DNA from: Bathynomus jamesi
Lineage: Eukaryota > Arthropoda > Malacostraca > Isopoda > Cirolanidae
Assembly: GCA_023014485.1 (NCBI GenBank)
Contig: JAJOZX010008830.1
Location: 1 to 64,000 of the forward strand
DNA: 64,000 bases
Reading direction: 5' to 3'
In this document: positions 44,996-55,257 of the stretch, piece after piece
Layout: every line of letters starts with the position of its first letter
Numbering within the stretch: position 1 is the first letter of the stretch
Notes under the pieces: model-generated
What the model was told of the DNA's origin: nothing
Seen by the model: only the letters and a program-made list of their open reading frames with translations
Databases searched by the model: none
Made by a program: the position numbers and the translations under genes

Positions 44996-45120
44996 CCCGA
45001 ATGATGAAGTGGTAAGAGGCGTTGTTGTAACTAAATAAGAAGGTCTGTAAATTTTTAGGAGGAAGCTTTACGTGTGAAAGGCCCTGGGTTTAATCCCCGG
45101 CATATCCATCCTATCTATCC
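44996..45120 (+). mobile_element. tRNA-Ala-derived SINE head, interrupted
   Basis: GATGAAGTGGTAAGAGGCGTT gives the 5' half (A box). Then about 45 foreign bases follow, then the 3' half: tacgtgtgaaaggccctggg, tttaatccccggcatatcca. It matches tRNA-Ala well in the 3' half. The break in the anticodon arm makes it a pseudogene. Confidence 0.65.
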
Positions 45121-45224
45121 TTTTTGGTTAGGTTAGAGGTACATTATAATTAAATACAAATACCTACAGCCTAAAAGAAATGCTATCCGAAAAAAATTGT
45201 ATGTTCATATTTTTTTCCTTACTG

Positions 45225-45424
45225 TATTTTCAGACTTTTTTCCTTTTACAAATGAAAGGCTTGGGAATTTGACCTCACCTGGGACAGGTCAGGTCAGGTG
45301 AGAAGGGCAGGTGGCCCACAGATGCACCCACATTATGAAAAAAAATGATAGCTATGCCGAGGATTGAATTCAGGACCTTTCACATGCAAAGTGAACGCAC
45401 TATCACTGCGCTACATTCTCTAAC
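45225..45424 (-). mobile_element. tRNA-Ala(TGC)-derived SINE
   Basis: On the minus strand: gaatgtagcgcagtgatagt, gcgttcactttgcatgtg and aaaggtcctgaattcaatcc follow tRNA-Ala with anticodon TGC. A non-tRNA body and T/A-rich sequence follow (45225-45345). The 5' acceptor no longer pairs. It lies inverted 200 bp from the previous copy. Confidence 0.7.
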
Positions 45425-45559
45425 GGACAACAGTCGTTAACATTTATTATAATAAACACTTAAAGGGTTACACCTAAGTGTGCAAATACCGCGCGCGTTA
45501 TTTACACTAAAGTGTGCAAATACGGCGCGGTTTGTTTGATCGTGGCAATAGTGTGTGTC

Positions 45560-46190
45560 GATAGCTTGGTAAAAAATTCATGAAACACGATTGCACGACC
45601 AGAAAATCGGCGTTTGGGTTGCAATATCAAGAAAGCGAATTGTCGGTCCCATTTTCTTTGAGAACACGATAAATGCTGAACGATACTGTTCAGAAATTCT
45701 GTATCCATTTATTGGACAGCTAAACGAAATGGAAATACTGAATGCATACTTCCAGCAAGATGGTGCCACGGCACACACACTGCTCACCTTTCGATGGAGC
45801 TACTGCATGATGTGTTTGGGGATCGCATAATTTCAAGGGGGCTTTGGCCTCCACGATCCCCAGACCTTACGCCGCCCGACTGTTTCCTGTAGGGAGCAGC
45901 AAAAGGTGTTTATAAAGACCGCCCGAAAACAATTCAGAACTTAAAACCCGCAATATCCACTTACATTGTTTCAATATCAACCAACATTTAAAAAAAAGTT
46001 TTTGACAAGTGTAGACGAGTTGGTCTGTGGCTGCAAAATGGTGGAAAACACTTTGAACACATGGTGTAAAATCAAAAGGTTATGTAATAAAATCACTAAA
46101 TCATGGTTCAATGAAAACATTGTAGTTTTTCAATTTCCTATGCGTTTAACATAGCACTGCGGAGAGACTTTTTGAACGCACTATATAATA
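45560..46190 (+). pseudogene. mariner-family transposase fragment
   Basis: KIGVWVAISRKRIVGPIFFE begins mid-protein. FQQDGATAHT carries the second catalytic aspartate. After a frameshift near 45785 the reading is MELLHDVFGDRIISRG and LWPPRSPDLTPPDCF with the third aspartate, then a stop, then KGVYKDRPKTIQNLKPAIS and the C-terminus. A terminal-repeat end (gagactttttgaacgcacta) closes it at about 46186. The N-terminus and first aspartate are missing, so it is inactive. Confidence 0.85.
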
Positions 46191-46715
46191 AATTATGTAC
46201 GTGCAATTACATATGAATTTAATTCACAAATATAATTTATCTTACAAAAACAGTTAAACGAAAGATGTTAATTTGAAAAACTAGTTATTACTCTTACCAA
46301 TAAACAATAATTATTAACCAGTGTATATATATATATATAATTTATTTATTTATTTATTTATTTATTCCCTTCACAGAGTTCAGATTGATACAAACTGATT
46401 TTAAGTATGGACAATGGAACCATATTTGCAACGTTGCCAAATCGCACGTTCAAATAACTGCATCTTAATTAACCACTTTCGACATTTAGGCGAGTCAAAC
46501 CTGAATTTAACAACGAAACTATACATTGCGTAGAGGTTATTCACGCTAATGGTACAAGACAAAGGGAACTGTGGAACGCATTTTTCTGACAGCGTGCTCA
46601 GGAAGTCGTCCGCGCAATTGAAGTCGAAACCTCTTCTGTGCTCTATGTTTTACTTCAGTTTATATATATACACGAGTGTGTATATATACTGTGTGTATAT
46701 ATATATTGTATGTGT

Positions 46716-46758
<43 letters not shown>

Positions 46759-47000
46759 TCTCCAGTAAACAACCCGTCCGTCCCAAATATTTGTCAGAAA
46801 ACTTAAAGATAAATGTAATGCTTAAGACGATAGACATACAGAAACGGTTCAGTGTATAAAATAAGCGTTCTTCATTGCGCATTGCTATAATAATTAAACC
46901 TAAAACCTGACCATCACTCATTAAGTGATGGAATCTTTCACTTTATAAGAGTCCATTTACAGAAAAATTGACCCAATATTTCGACCATATTATATTACTA
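46191..47000. other. No gene seen; (ATTT)n and (GA)n microsatellites
   Basis: (ATTT)n lies at 46339-46366 and (GA)n at 46717-46755. No motif in any frame. Confidence 0.5.
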
Positions 47001-47010
47001 TATTTAATTC

Positions 47011-47166
47011 TCGGGATAGTTGGAAATATCCGCATCCGCGGAACATCCGCATTTATTTTCGCACCCGCATATATAAAAGTTGAATATCCGCATCCGCGGA
47101 TGTCAATTTTTTACATCTTCATCCACATCCGAGGATGTAAATTTTTTTACATTCGTAGCATCCCTA
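47011..47166. mobile_element. hAT MITE with GGATG/CATCC words, 156 bp
   Basis: Ends TCGGGATAGTTGGAAAT and (complement) TAGGGATGCTACGAAT are similar. Flanks TTTAATTC and ATTAATTC agree at 7 of 8 positions. The interior is ATCCGC/GCGGAT words, as at 8077-8514. Confidence 0.7.
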
Positions 47167-47224
47167 ATTAATTCTATATAAAATCAATGATTGTATACTC
47201 TCTAATATAATATTAATAATTCTA

Positions 47225-47450
47225 CAGGGTGATTCAAAATTCAGGTTACATAGGGAAATACTGTATTATGTAATGATACGGGGGAATAGTCACATCACAT
47301 GTTCGATATGGCCACCGTTAACGGCAATGCACTTGTGCAGCCAGCTAGGAATATCACATCAATGCGCTCCTTCTTCGATAACATCTCATAACTCATTTAC
47401 CTACAAAGAAACAGAAAAGCCCTATGTAATCTGACTATTGAATCACCCTG
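47225..47450. mobile_element. mariner deletion derivative, 226 bp
   Basis: Inverted ends CAGGGTGATTCAAAATTCAG and CTGACTATTGAATCACCCTG are flanked by TA (47223-47224 and 47451-47452). The minus strand encodes only the extreme transposase C-terminus (IPSWLHKCIAVNGGHIEHVM). The rest is deleted. Confidence 0.85.
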
Positions 47451-47549
47451 TATAACTATAATAATTATACAATTCCAATTATATATTCGAAGCAGAGGGA
47501 GTGTTTCAGGAAAAAGTTACCACGTTTCTGAAGGTCATCGTATTCTATT

Positions 47550-47746
47550 GGATCACCTGAAGATCAGGGCACCATGTATTCTTGTTTTTTGCTTTACAGT
47601 ACCAAATATAATAATAAAGTGAATACCCGGTTAGGTCAACTGTACGCCCTTGACGATTGGTTAGGTTAAGTGGTGATATTTTCGTTAGTTTTAACGAAGA
47701 TATCATTTGGTAATTGAGGCTGGGGGCCCTGATCTTCAGGTGGTCC
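47550..47746. mobile_element. GGATCAC MITE, copy 1
   Basis: GGATCACCTGAAGATCAGGG to its complement, with an 8-bp target duplication ATTCTATT (47542-47549, 47747-47754). It holds a half foldback (47630-47710) and a segment cttgttttttgctttacagt shared with 49920-49955 and 51360-51510. Confidence 0.9.
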
Positions 47747-47898
47747 ATTCTATTTTATGAATCTGATCTGACCTTTTCAGGGCAAATAAAGATCCAGTTT
47801 ACATGCAGTACTTAATTTTACTAAGTATGTAAACAGGGTAAAAATAAATTTCTCTTCTGTTGAAGTTGAGCAAAATAAGAGTATATATAAGAATTTAG

Positions 47899-48163
47899 CT
47901 TAACGTGGAATCCGAACCACGACCCACCTGGGAAGACGAATTACAAAGTCCTCGGACGGACTTGACCTCCCGCCTCTCGATCAGTAGCTCAGCGTCTTAA
48001 CCACTAGGCAACCCAGGGTACCAATTTATCTACCAAACGATATTTTTGTATGGAAGGATGGACAGCTGGGTGAGCTGAGCGCAGCTTGCACTCGCCGAGA
48101 ATCGAGCCCGTGGCTGGTGGTTACGTTGTTAGCGATGCTAACCACTACACCTCTGAGGCTCAC

Positions 48164-48165
<2 letters not shown>
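47899..48165 (-). mobile_element. Dimeric tRNA SINE, copy 2
   Basis: Reverse-strand partner of 40066-40345, with the two tRNA-like units and linker in the same order (gtgtagtggttagcatcgct ... cctagtggttaagacgctga). An (AAT)n run at 48166-48195 follows its 5' side. Confidence 0.82.
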
Positions 48166-48197
<32 letters not shown>

Positions 48198-48199
48198 CC

Positions 48200-48627
48200 A
48201 ATTGTCATCTTCATTGTTAATAGAAATTATGAGTTTATTGGCTGCTGCATTTTTCGTTCTTTAGTCGTGAAAGGCCATTGACATTAACAAATCCCTACCC
48301 AGAAATTGGGAGCGATAATGGAGTCACAAAGATCTCTAATAGTGGACTCGTCATTGTTTCTCGTTCCCCATTTCTCGACTTAATGGGGATTGTCCGATGC
48401 TTCATTTGTAACACAACACGACTTGACTCTTATTTTAGGATTTTCTTGCATTGATTTCACAGAGTACAACACTTTACTCTAAATTCCTTATTTGTCAATA
48501 ACCTTTTAAATGATTTTCCTAATTTTTCCCAAATCGCCATCAAATGAATGATAATTTAATTAGTTTTGAACTACTCTCATGTTATTAACGTATGCTAAAG
48601 TATATTAAAAAGAAGTAATCAACTTCC

Positions 48628-48665
<38 letters not shown>

Positions 48666-49769
48666 TGTGTGTGTGTGTGTGTGTAACAGATTTTGCTTTA
48701 CTTTCTTTTTGGACTTTACTATCGCTTGTGCGCAGGCTTAACATCAATGATTTTTGTCTTTTAATTTAGACTAATCTGTTTTTACGGGTACAAATGAGGA
48801 AGACGGTTATTCATGTAAAGATTTGTCCAACCATTTTGGTAGATTTCATGTAATTTTTAGTTTTTAGCTTCTTTTTTTATTTTGGGGGAATTATTTATTT
48901 TATCTATCTCACAGAGAGCCGACATTAAATCAGTTTTGATAGAACTAGTGTTTACTTTGGTGTTGGGGGTCTTTTAAAAGACAAAATTTATGACCGATGT
49001 GGTAAATTCTGAAGGTGTCGAAAAAATTACTTTTTCTAGTTGGTCCATGCTCGCATTTTAACATGTAAATAATTTCATAAAAAAACGATTTTGAAACTAA
49101 TTTTTTGAGCCAGTGAGACCTTAACATTTACTTTAACCTCACGAGTCGCTTACATTTTGGGTGTAGCTTCACAAATTTGGTGTGACTTGCTTTGAATGTG
49201 AAGCTAAAATTTTTATGCTGTAGTATTTTTAAAAATATATATGGTCTCACTGACTTTTTCTCAATTTCACAAAAGAGTATGAAATTTTAAACAAGCATGG
49301 TCTGACTACATATCCGTAGGCTTTGCTTGCACTAACGAAGACAATGGAACAAATTTATCTAATTTGACCTATCCAAAGTTGGTTTAATTTTAATTTAATT
49401 TAACCCAAATTTAGCTAACCAAACTTTGGTTAATATGTAGTTTTGTGGCCACCAGATTTTTGACGAAGTTGGATAAGTCGGAAATCCGCCCATTTCATAC
49501 GTCGGGCCAATCAGGGTGAATCTTATGCCGAGGTTAGGCGTACATTAGGTTAGATTGTCGTTCTAAGTTGGTTAGTAATTTCCAAGGTCGCAAACTTTCG
49601 GCTAATCAGGGGTTATGGGCATTGCCAAAACATAGGTGGCCACGAAACTATATATTTACCCTAACTTTTCCTAACCTAGCGTAACCTAACCAAACTATAC
49701 ATTATCCTAACTAACTATACATTACAAAGACATCTGTTAACAGTTTCGTAGGCAATAAAATTTGAATAA
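48200..49769. other. No gene seen; (GT)n microsatellite and a diverged repeat
   Basis: (GT)n lies at 48632-48684. Sequence about 48900-49330 resembles 62100-62480 in short words (cttcacaaatttg, acatttactt), suggesting an old shared repeat; this is weak. No coding motif. Confidence 0.45.
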
Positions 49770-49777
49770 AATCTTTC

Positions 49778-49980
49778 GGATCACCTGAAGATCAGGGCCC
49801 CCAGCCTCAATTACCAAATGATATCTTCGTTAAAACTAACGAAAATATCACGACTTACCCTAACCAATCGTCAAGGGCGTACAGTTGACCTAACCGGGCA
49901 TTCAATTTAATTTATTATTATATTTGGTACTGTAAAGTAAAAAACAAGAATACATGGGTGCCCTGATCTTCAGGTGATCC
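49778..49980. mobile_element. GGATCAC MITE, copy 2
   Basis: Termini as copy 1, with target duplication AATCTTTC (49770-49777, 49981-49988). It carries the foldback in opposite orientation to copy 1. Confidence 0.92.
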
Positions 49981-49988
49981 AATCTTTC

Positions 49989-50497
49989 CAGACACCATTT
50001 CTAAAAAAATCTATTTTAGTTTTTGTTCTGTCGTTTAAAGTTTTCGTTTCATTTTATACTGAAACAACTCCTAACGACTACCTTCAAAATTTCCCCATAT
50101 TTTGAAAGCGACTAACTTAACGTCCATTAATTTTGTGACTATTTCAGTTGTGATATCAACAACTACTTGAAATCTTTGCCAAATTTACCTGATGTAGCGC
50201 ATGCGCAGTTAATGCGTACATGACGACATAATTCACTCTTTGCATATACCGGTTTGTGTCATCACATAAACATGAAATGCATTATATGATAATAAGAACC
50301 CACCCTAATAGACGCAATTAGACTCCATTAGAGTGAGTTTTCATTATCATATTTTGACCTTCACGTAGAAAAGTGGTTTTTTGCATTTATGAAATGCATT
50401 AATAAAATGTTAAATGTATATTACTGCATTTTTGTTAGTCATTTACAGAGTCAGTTATGCAAGAATTATTCTAACCAACTACATCTCTAAAAGTAAA
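49989..50497. other. No recognised feature
   Basis: I see no gene, repeat partner or terminal inverted repeat here. Confidence 0.4.
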
Positions 50498-50505
50498 CCT
50501 TAGAG

Positions 50506-50696
50506 CAGGGGTGGCCAACCCAGGGCACGAGTGGCTATTTCTAGTGGCACGCGGACGACGAAGTGATTGTAATGAATGGCCAAATTTTGAAAAATAATTT
50601 ATTTATAATTTACGGACGCTAAAATATTCAAGTTGGCACATTCCACAATTTAAAGTCAAATAGTGGCATGCCACAAAAAAAGGTTGGCCACCACTG
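50506..50696. mobile_element. hAT MITE, 191 bp
   Basis: CAGGGGTGGCCAACC ... GGTTGGCCACCACTG ends have a perfect 8-bp duplication CCTTAGAG (50498-50505, 50697-50704). Non-coding. Confidence 0.92.
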
Positions 50697-50870
50697 CCTT
50701 AGAGTAACTTAGGACTAAGGCTGAGCTAGCTTAGGCTTGTCTAGGAGGTGGTAAGTCTAAGCCTAGGCCAAGGCTAAGTGTGCATTCGAGAGTTCATGTT
50801 TGCTGCAGCTGGCTGCATCGAGACATTGTTACAAAATCATTGCTGGATTGATGGCGTCATTAATTTTTTG

Positions 50871-51072
50871 GGATCACCTGAAGATCAGGGCCCCCAGCCT
50901 TCTTTAGTTAGCTTTATAAGCTAACTAACGAAAATATCACGACCTAACCTAACCAATCGTCAAGGGCGTACAGTTGACCTAACGATTGGTTAGGTTAGGT
51001 CGTGATATTTTCATTAGTTAGCCTTATAAGGCTAACTAAAGAAGGCTGGGGGGCCTGATCTTCAGGTGATCC
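50871..51072. mobile_element. GGATCAC MITE, copy 3
   Basis: Termini GGATCACCTGAAGATCAGGG, target duplication ATTTTTTG (50863-50870, 51073-51080). Nearly the whole element is one palindrome with TTAGG-type words and a ttataagctaactaa segment on both sides. Confidence 0.92.
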
Positions 51073-51229
51073 ATTTTTTGATTTAGCTCGAACAACTAGC
51101 TATAAAGATCTTAAAGATTGTTTACAAAACAATCACGGCAACAGTTGATGGTAATATTGATATTTATGTTCCTTTATTGATTAATGATTAGGCTCTTCAG
51201 GTTATAATATTAAGTATTACAAGTTGCAG

Positions 51230-51680
51230 ATAACTTGAAGACTAAAGCCCCCAATGTCACCACCTGAAGACTAGAGCTCCCAACTTTTTCCATCTAAAGA
51301 ATAGCCTCCCCATTTTTATAGGTGAAAAAAAAGTCTTATTTAATAATTTATTAGAATATTTGGTACTGTAAAGCAAAAAACAAGAATTATATATGGTACT
51401 GTAAAGCAATATGAGTACAGAAGTTTGCCAAAGCATTTTGTGAATATCTATCATGCCACATATTGCTTTACAGTACCAAATATAATTCATGTTTTTTGCT
51501 TCACTGTACCAAATATAATAATAAATTATTAAAATGAATGCCCGTTTAGGTCAACTGTACACCCTTGACGATTAGTTAGGTTAAGTCATAATGTTTTCGT
51601 TAGTTTTAACGAAATTATCACGACTTAACCTAACCAATCGTCAAGGGCGGACAGTTGACCAAACCGAGCATTCAATAATT
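51230..51680. repeat. Decayed MITE ends, inverted pair and foldback
   Basis: Degenerate cacctgaagactagagctcc-like ends lie at 51233-51300. At 51360-51400 and 51463-51510 are inverted copies of tttggtactgtaaagcaaaa. At 51535-51676 is a full TTAGG-type foldback (copy near-perfect, arms about 65 bp). Confidence 0.75.
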
Positions 51681-51689
51681 TGGAAGGGT

Positions 51690-51856
51690 AAATCAAAACA
51701 TTTGACTGAACTGACGTTACTAGAAAATGTTTTTTTTTTTTAAATAAAGCTTGTAATTAAAATTTTGATGAAGTTCATAAAAAAAATTAAATGTTCTTTT
51801 TTCTCTAAAGAGTCTTGATTTGGAAGGGTAAATAAAAAAATTTGATTGAACTGACG

Positions 51857-51860
<4 letters not shown>
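51690..51860. repeat. Two direct copies of a tttggaagggtaaat...gacgt unit
   Basis: ttggaagggtaaatcaaaac ... tgactgaactgacgttacta at 51678-51725 recurs at 51818-51862 and, inverted, at 53500-53550. Possible ends of a small MITE; no duplication confirmed. Confidence 0.6.

Positions 51861-51861
<1 letters not shown>

Positions 51862-51901
<40 letters not shown>
51862..51901. repeat. (TA)n microsatellite
   Basis: About 20 TA units between the repeat above and the segment that is duplicated at 57763-57840. Confidence 0.92.
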
Positions 51902-51905
<4 letters not shown>

Positions 51906-51986
51906 TGTGTATTAGGGCTAGGCCTGGCTAAACTGGAAAGTAATACATAATTTATTGGCTTGTAACTATGCCTAATTATTAAGATA

Positions 51987-52459
51987 CTAGCTAAAGTGGG
52001 CCCTACGGGCCCATTTAGCTACGCCCGTGGTGCTGGGGCCTTTGGCCTCAGTAATTGGGGAGCCGCAGGCCGCCCCAGTTACCGGGGAGTCAATTATTCA
52101 GTCAATAAAACTATAGAAAAGAATGCAGCCATAAAAATCTTAAGCTTCACAAATCTTGATACAATAAAGTAGACTTTTTGAAAGCCGTAAAAATATTTAG
52201 TCTGTAATGGTTGCAGCACCAGTATGAAAGTGCATAAAAAGAACTCATTTGGTAAATTTTTGAACTTAGCCGCAGATTAAATTTCGGCTCAAAGCTGAAC
52301 GCAAAAGCAAATATTTTTTACACTTTCTAAAATTATAATTAAAAGTAGAATTCATTACGCCTTTTTCTAATGCATTAAAATACAAATATCGCCCATATAT
52401 ATCAAGAATCTTCTCTTTTCGAGCGTGACAGACTGACAGACATTCCTGGGTGTTTATAG
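51987..52459 (-). mobile_element. CTAGC...CAGACA insertion with 10-bp duplication and an empty site in the window
   Basis: Flanked by TATTAAGATA on both sides (51977-51986, 52460-52469). The surrounding sequence (51905-51986 and 52470-52530) aligns, inverted, to 57690-57840, which has a single TATTAAGATA and no insert. It opens with a hairpin tgggccctacgggccca and ends gacagactgacagacattcc ... tatagt. Non-coding. The duplication argues against a simple Helitron, though the hairpin and CTAG end look Helitron-like. Confidence 0.8.
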
Positions 52460-52469
52460 TATTAAGATA

Positions 52470-52755
52470 TAATGTAAGCTGCTTACGCCCAAATTTTTAA
52501 ATATCTAGTAGGATATAGGCAACACAATTACTTAAATACGCTGGGCCCATTTAGTGTTTGGTCAGACTAACACAAATTATGTACGGGCGCATGCAGTATG
52601 ATCTGCAAATTTTATTTATATATATATATATATATTGCTTCTTTGATATCAGTAACTTGAGATCATCTGAAGACTAGAGCCCTTCACGCGACTGGGGGGG
52701 AGGCTTCAGTATATCAACGTTAGTTTTATATATATATATATAATATATATACACA
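52470..52755. other. No gene; decayed MITE end
   Basis: gatcatctgaagactagagc at 52663 is a degenerate GGATCACCTGAAG end. (TA)n at 52615-52635 and 52730-52750. Confidence 0.45.
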
Positions 52756-52760
52756 CATTT

Positions 52761-53230
52761 AACTGCAATGACCACGCAGTATATTAATGTATAGAAACGA
52801 AGTAAGTATAGAGGAGTGTTCTGCACACGTGGAAGAGAAATAACGAACAAATGAAAAATAAGGCACCCGCCCGGGAATCGAACCCAGGATCTTCCAATTG
52901 CCGGTCAGACGTGCTAACCACTACACCACGGAGCCACGATAATCAGAAGTCGCAATTCTCCTACATAGGGCAGAAACCAATGCCTTGAGAGGGCACCCTC
53001 GCAAATCGTGAATATGTACATTTAACTGCAATGACCACGCAGTATATTAATGTATATAAACGAAGTAAGTATAGAGGAGTGTTCTGCACACGTGGAAGAG
53101 AAATAACGAACAAATGAAAAATAAGGCACCCGCCCGGGAATCGAACCCAGGATCTCCCAATTGCCGGTCAGACGTGCTAACCACTACACCACGGAGCCAC
53201 GATAATCAGAAGTCGCAATTCTCCTACATA
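52761..53230 (-). mobile_element. Two tandem SINE units, period 263 bp
   Basis: Each unit holds, on the minus strand, a tRNA-like head (ctccgtggtgtagtggttag, cacgtctgaccggcaattgg, gggttcgattcc) and the same body (acgtgtgcagaacactcctc). aactgcaatgaccacgcagt repeats at 52761 and 53024. The 5' half of the head is like tRNA-Val. Confidence 0.85.
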
Positions 53231-53248
53231 GGGCAGAAACCAATGCCT

Positions 53249-53430
53249 AGGAGAATTGCGACTTCTGATTATCGTGGCTCCGTGGTGTAGTGGTTAGCAC
53301 GTCTGACCGGCAATTGGAAGATCCTGGGTTCGATTCCCAGGCGGGTGCCTTATTTTTCATTTGTTCGTTATTTCTCTTCCACGTGTGCAGAACACTCCTC
53401 TATACTTACTTCGTTTCTATACATATATAT
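53249..53430 (+). mobile_element. Third SINE unit, inverted
   Basis: The same SINE on the plus strand, 5' end at ggagaattgcgacttctgat. It meets the tandem pair head-to-head at about 53240, so the region can fold into a long hairpin. Tail (TA)n at 53423. Confidence 0.85.
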
Positions 53431-53559
53431 ATATATATATGTGTGTGTGTATTATATATATATATATGCGGTAGCTATAACTAACACAGTTTTGGTTCTA
53501 GTGACGTCAGTTCAGTCAAATGTTTTAATTTACCCTTCCAAATCAAGACTACTCTTTTG

Positions 53560-54020
53560 AGAGTTGTGGAAGTGGCTTACGACAAAACAGGGACGCACTA
53601 AATTTTATAACCAAATCAATGAAGGAGCGGATGAAAACACAGTTCTTTTCCTTTTTTGAGTATTACTTCACTCTCCGGGATATTTATTGAACGATTTTTT
53701 CCTACAAAACGAGGCGTAAAAAGGGAAGACAACATTTACAGCCTCTTTGAGTTACCGCTGATGATGAGGAATTGAAAAGGGAGGAAGTTCGATCCCTTTC
53801 GACAATGGTTCAGGCGGGAATATTTCGCGGGTCTCTTTATCACTTGAAGGCTAAGGCGGGAATAATTTAATTTACAATACTGTACAAGACATAAATAAGT
53901 CTGAATTTTGGGAGAGTGCAGTTGAAGGCTAAATTTTAAGTATTTTTGTCGTCAGACGCAATTTAAACAGACACCAGAATTTTCAAAGATCCCAAAATAA
54001 AACGAAAAAATAAATAAAAG
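53560..54020. other. No recognised feature
   Basis: I see no gene or repeat partner here, apart from the end of the inverted unit noted at 53500-53550. Confidence 0.4.
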
Positions 54021-54026
54021 ATAATC

Positions 54027-54475
54027 TTGGGTGGCGATAACGATAACAAAAATGAAAAAAAACTAAGATTCGTTGATGAATTTAAAAGAAAATCATATAT
54101 TGAAAATCTGAAAGAAAACGATATGAAGATTATAATGGAAATCCGATTAAATATGGTAGAGGTGAAAGAAAACTATAAAGGAAAATATCAGGACATGAAG
54201 TATGAAGTATGCGGGGGAGAGAATGATACCGAAAAACACGTTTCATTGTGAAAAACTAAGAAACATAGTCGGGGAGATGATGGGAGTAGAAAATATAAAT
54301 AAACCAGAAAGTATCAAAAGTTATATAGTAAAAGTATTAGAAATTAGAAGGAGACTGCTAGACAGTTAAGGTATAAGTACGTAAATCGGAGATACAGTGT
54401 AGAGGCTCTGCAACGGAAACGTGTGCTGATCCGCAGGATCAAGCGAACAAATTCTGGAACCAGGACAATGAGTAC
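54027..54475 (+). pseudogene. Non-LTR retrotransposon C-terminal fragment (zinc knuckle), copy 1
   Basis: The reading reaches YEVCGGENDTEKHV, the start of the C-terminal C-C-H-C knuckle common after the RT of R1/I-like elements. A one-base change then breaks the frame. The next frame continues CEKLRNIVGEMMGVENINKP and VLEIRRRLLDS to a stop near 54370. Downstream non-coding sequence (gagatacagtgtagaggctc) matches the second copy at 59668-59935. Confidence 0.7.
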
Positions 54476-54479
54476 ATCC

Positions 54480-55255
54480 GAAGCACATTGTTATGTACAT
54501 TGTAATTTTGGTGCACTATAATTATTACGATGCTAATGACGAATTAATTCACATTAAGTTATTACAGTTACTTACGGTTTCAATAAATTAGAGTCAATTA
54601 GTTAACTACAGTTAATTACAATTTTATCAAATTGTTAAATGACATGATACTGAAGTAATCTATACAATTTATATAATGTATATAATGCGAGAGAGCTTAT
54701 CCGTTGTTCTATAATTTAAAGAGAATTAACAACACTGTTATATATTTATAGTTAACTGTGATTACTGTAGTTATTATAAGACCAAATTATGTCAAATATT
54801 ATTAGAAAATGGCTATTTATCATAGTTTGAAAGCCTAAGTAACCAGTGACGAGGTAAGCGGAGGAAGGATACGATATACTTTCCATTGAAAGTACACGAA
54901 CATTTATGATAATGTAACATAAGTAACATAGAATTCGAACGACAGTTAGGTAGAAATAATAAGTGCAGTTAATGAGAACATGGCTAACTATGTGACGTAA
55001 ACAGATAACGAACCAGTGACCTAGCATGGTGACAATGTATTATAATATAACATAACATCTTAATGTTATAACTTTCTAGGAGAAGCAAGAGAGAGTTTTT
55101 CCAAGACATTCCAATGAAATATGTTTAGTTAATGAGCTGACAGAGGTAAAATAGCGTTGGCGCTCGGAGAGTTGAATTTGGTTATTTACGTCAGCATCAA
55201 AGAGAACCTCGTGCAACGCCTTGAGAAGACTTGGTCGAACAGCGTAACAATTATA
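54480..55255. other. No recognised feature
   Basis: I see no gene motif or repeat partner between the retrotransposon fragment and the DD37E element. Confidence 0.4.
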
Positions 55256-55257
55256 TA

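Noticed and set aside
51987..52467. Classic Helitron (TC...CTAG, inserted between A and T)
   Set aside because: The hairpin and CTAG fit, but the empty site at 57690-57840 shows a 10-bp target duplication.
53268..53345. Functional tRNA gene with GGC anticodon
   Set aside because: The same sequence occurs three times locally with an identical SINE body; it is a SINE head.
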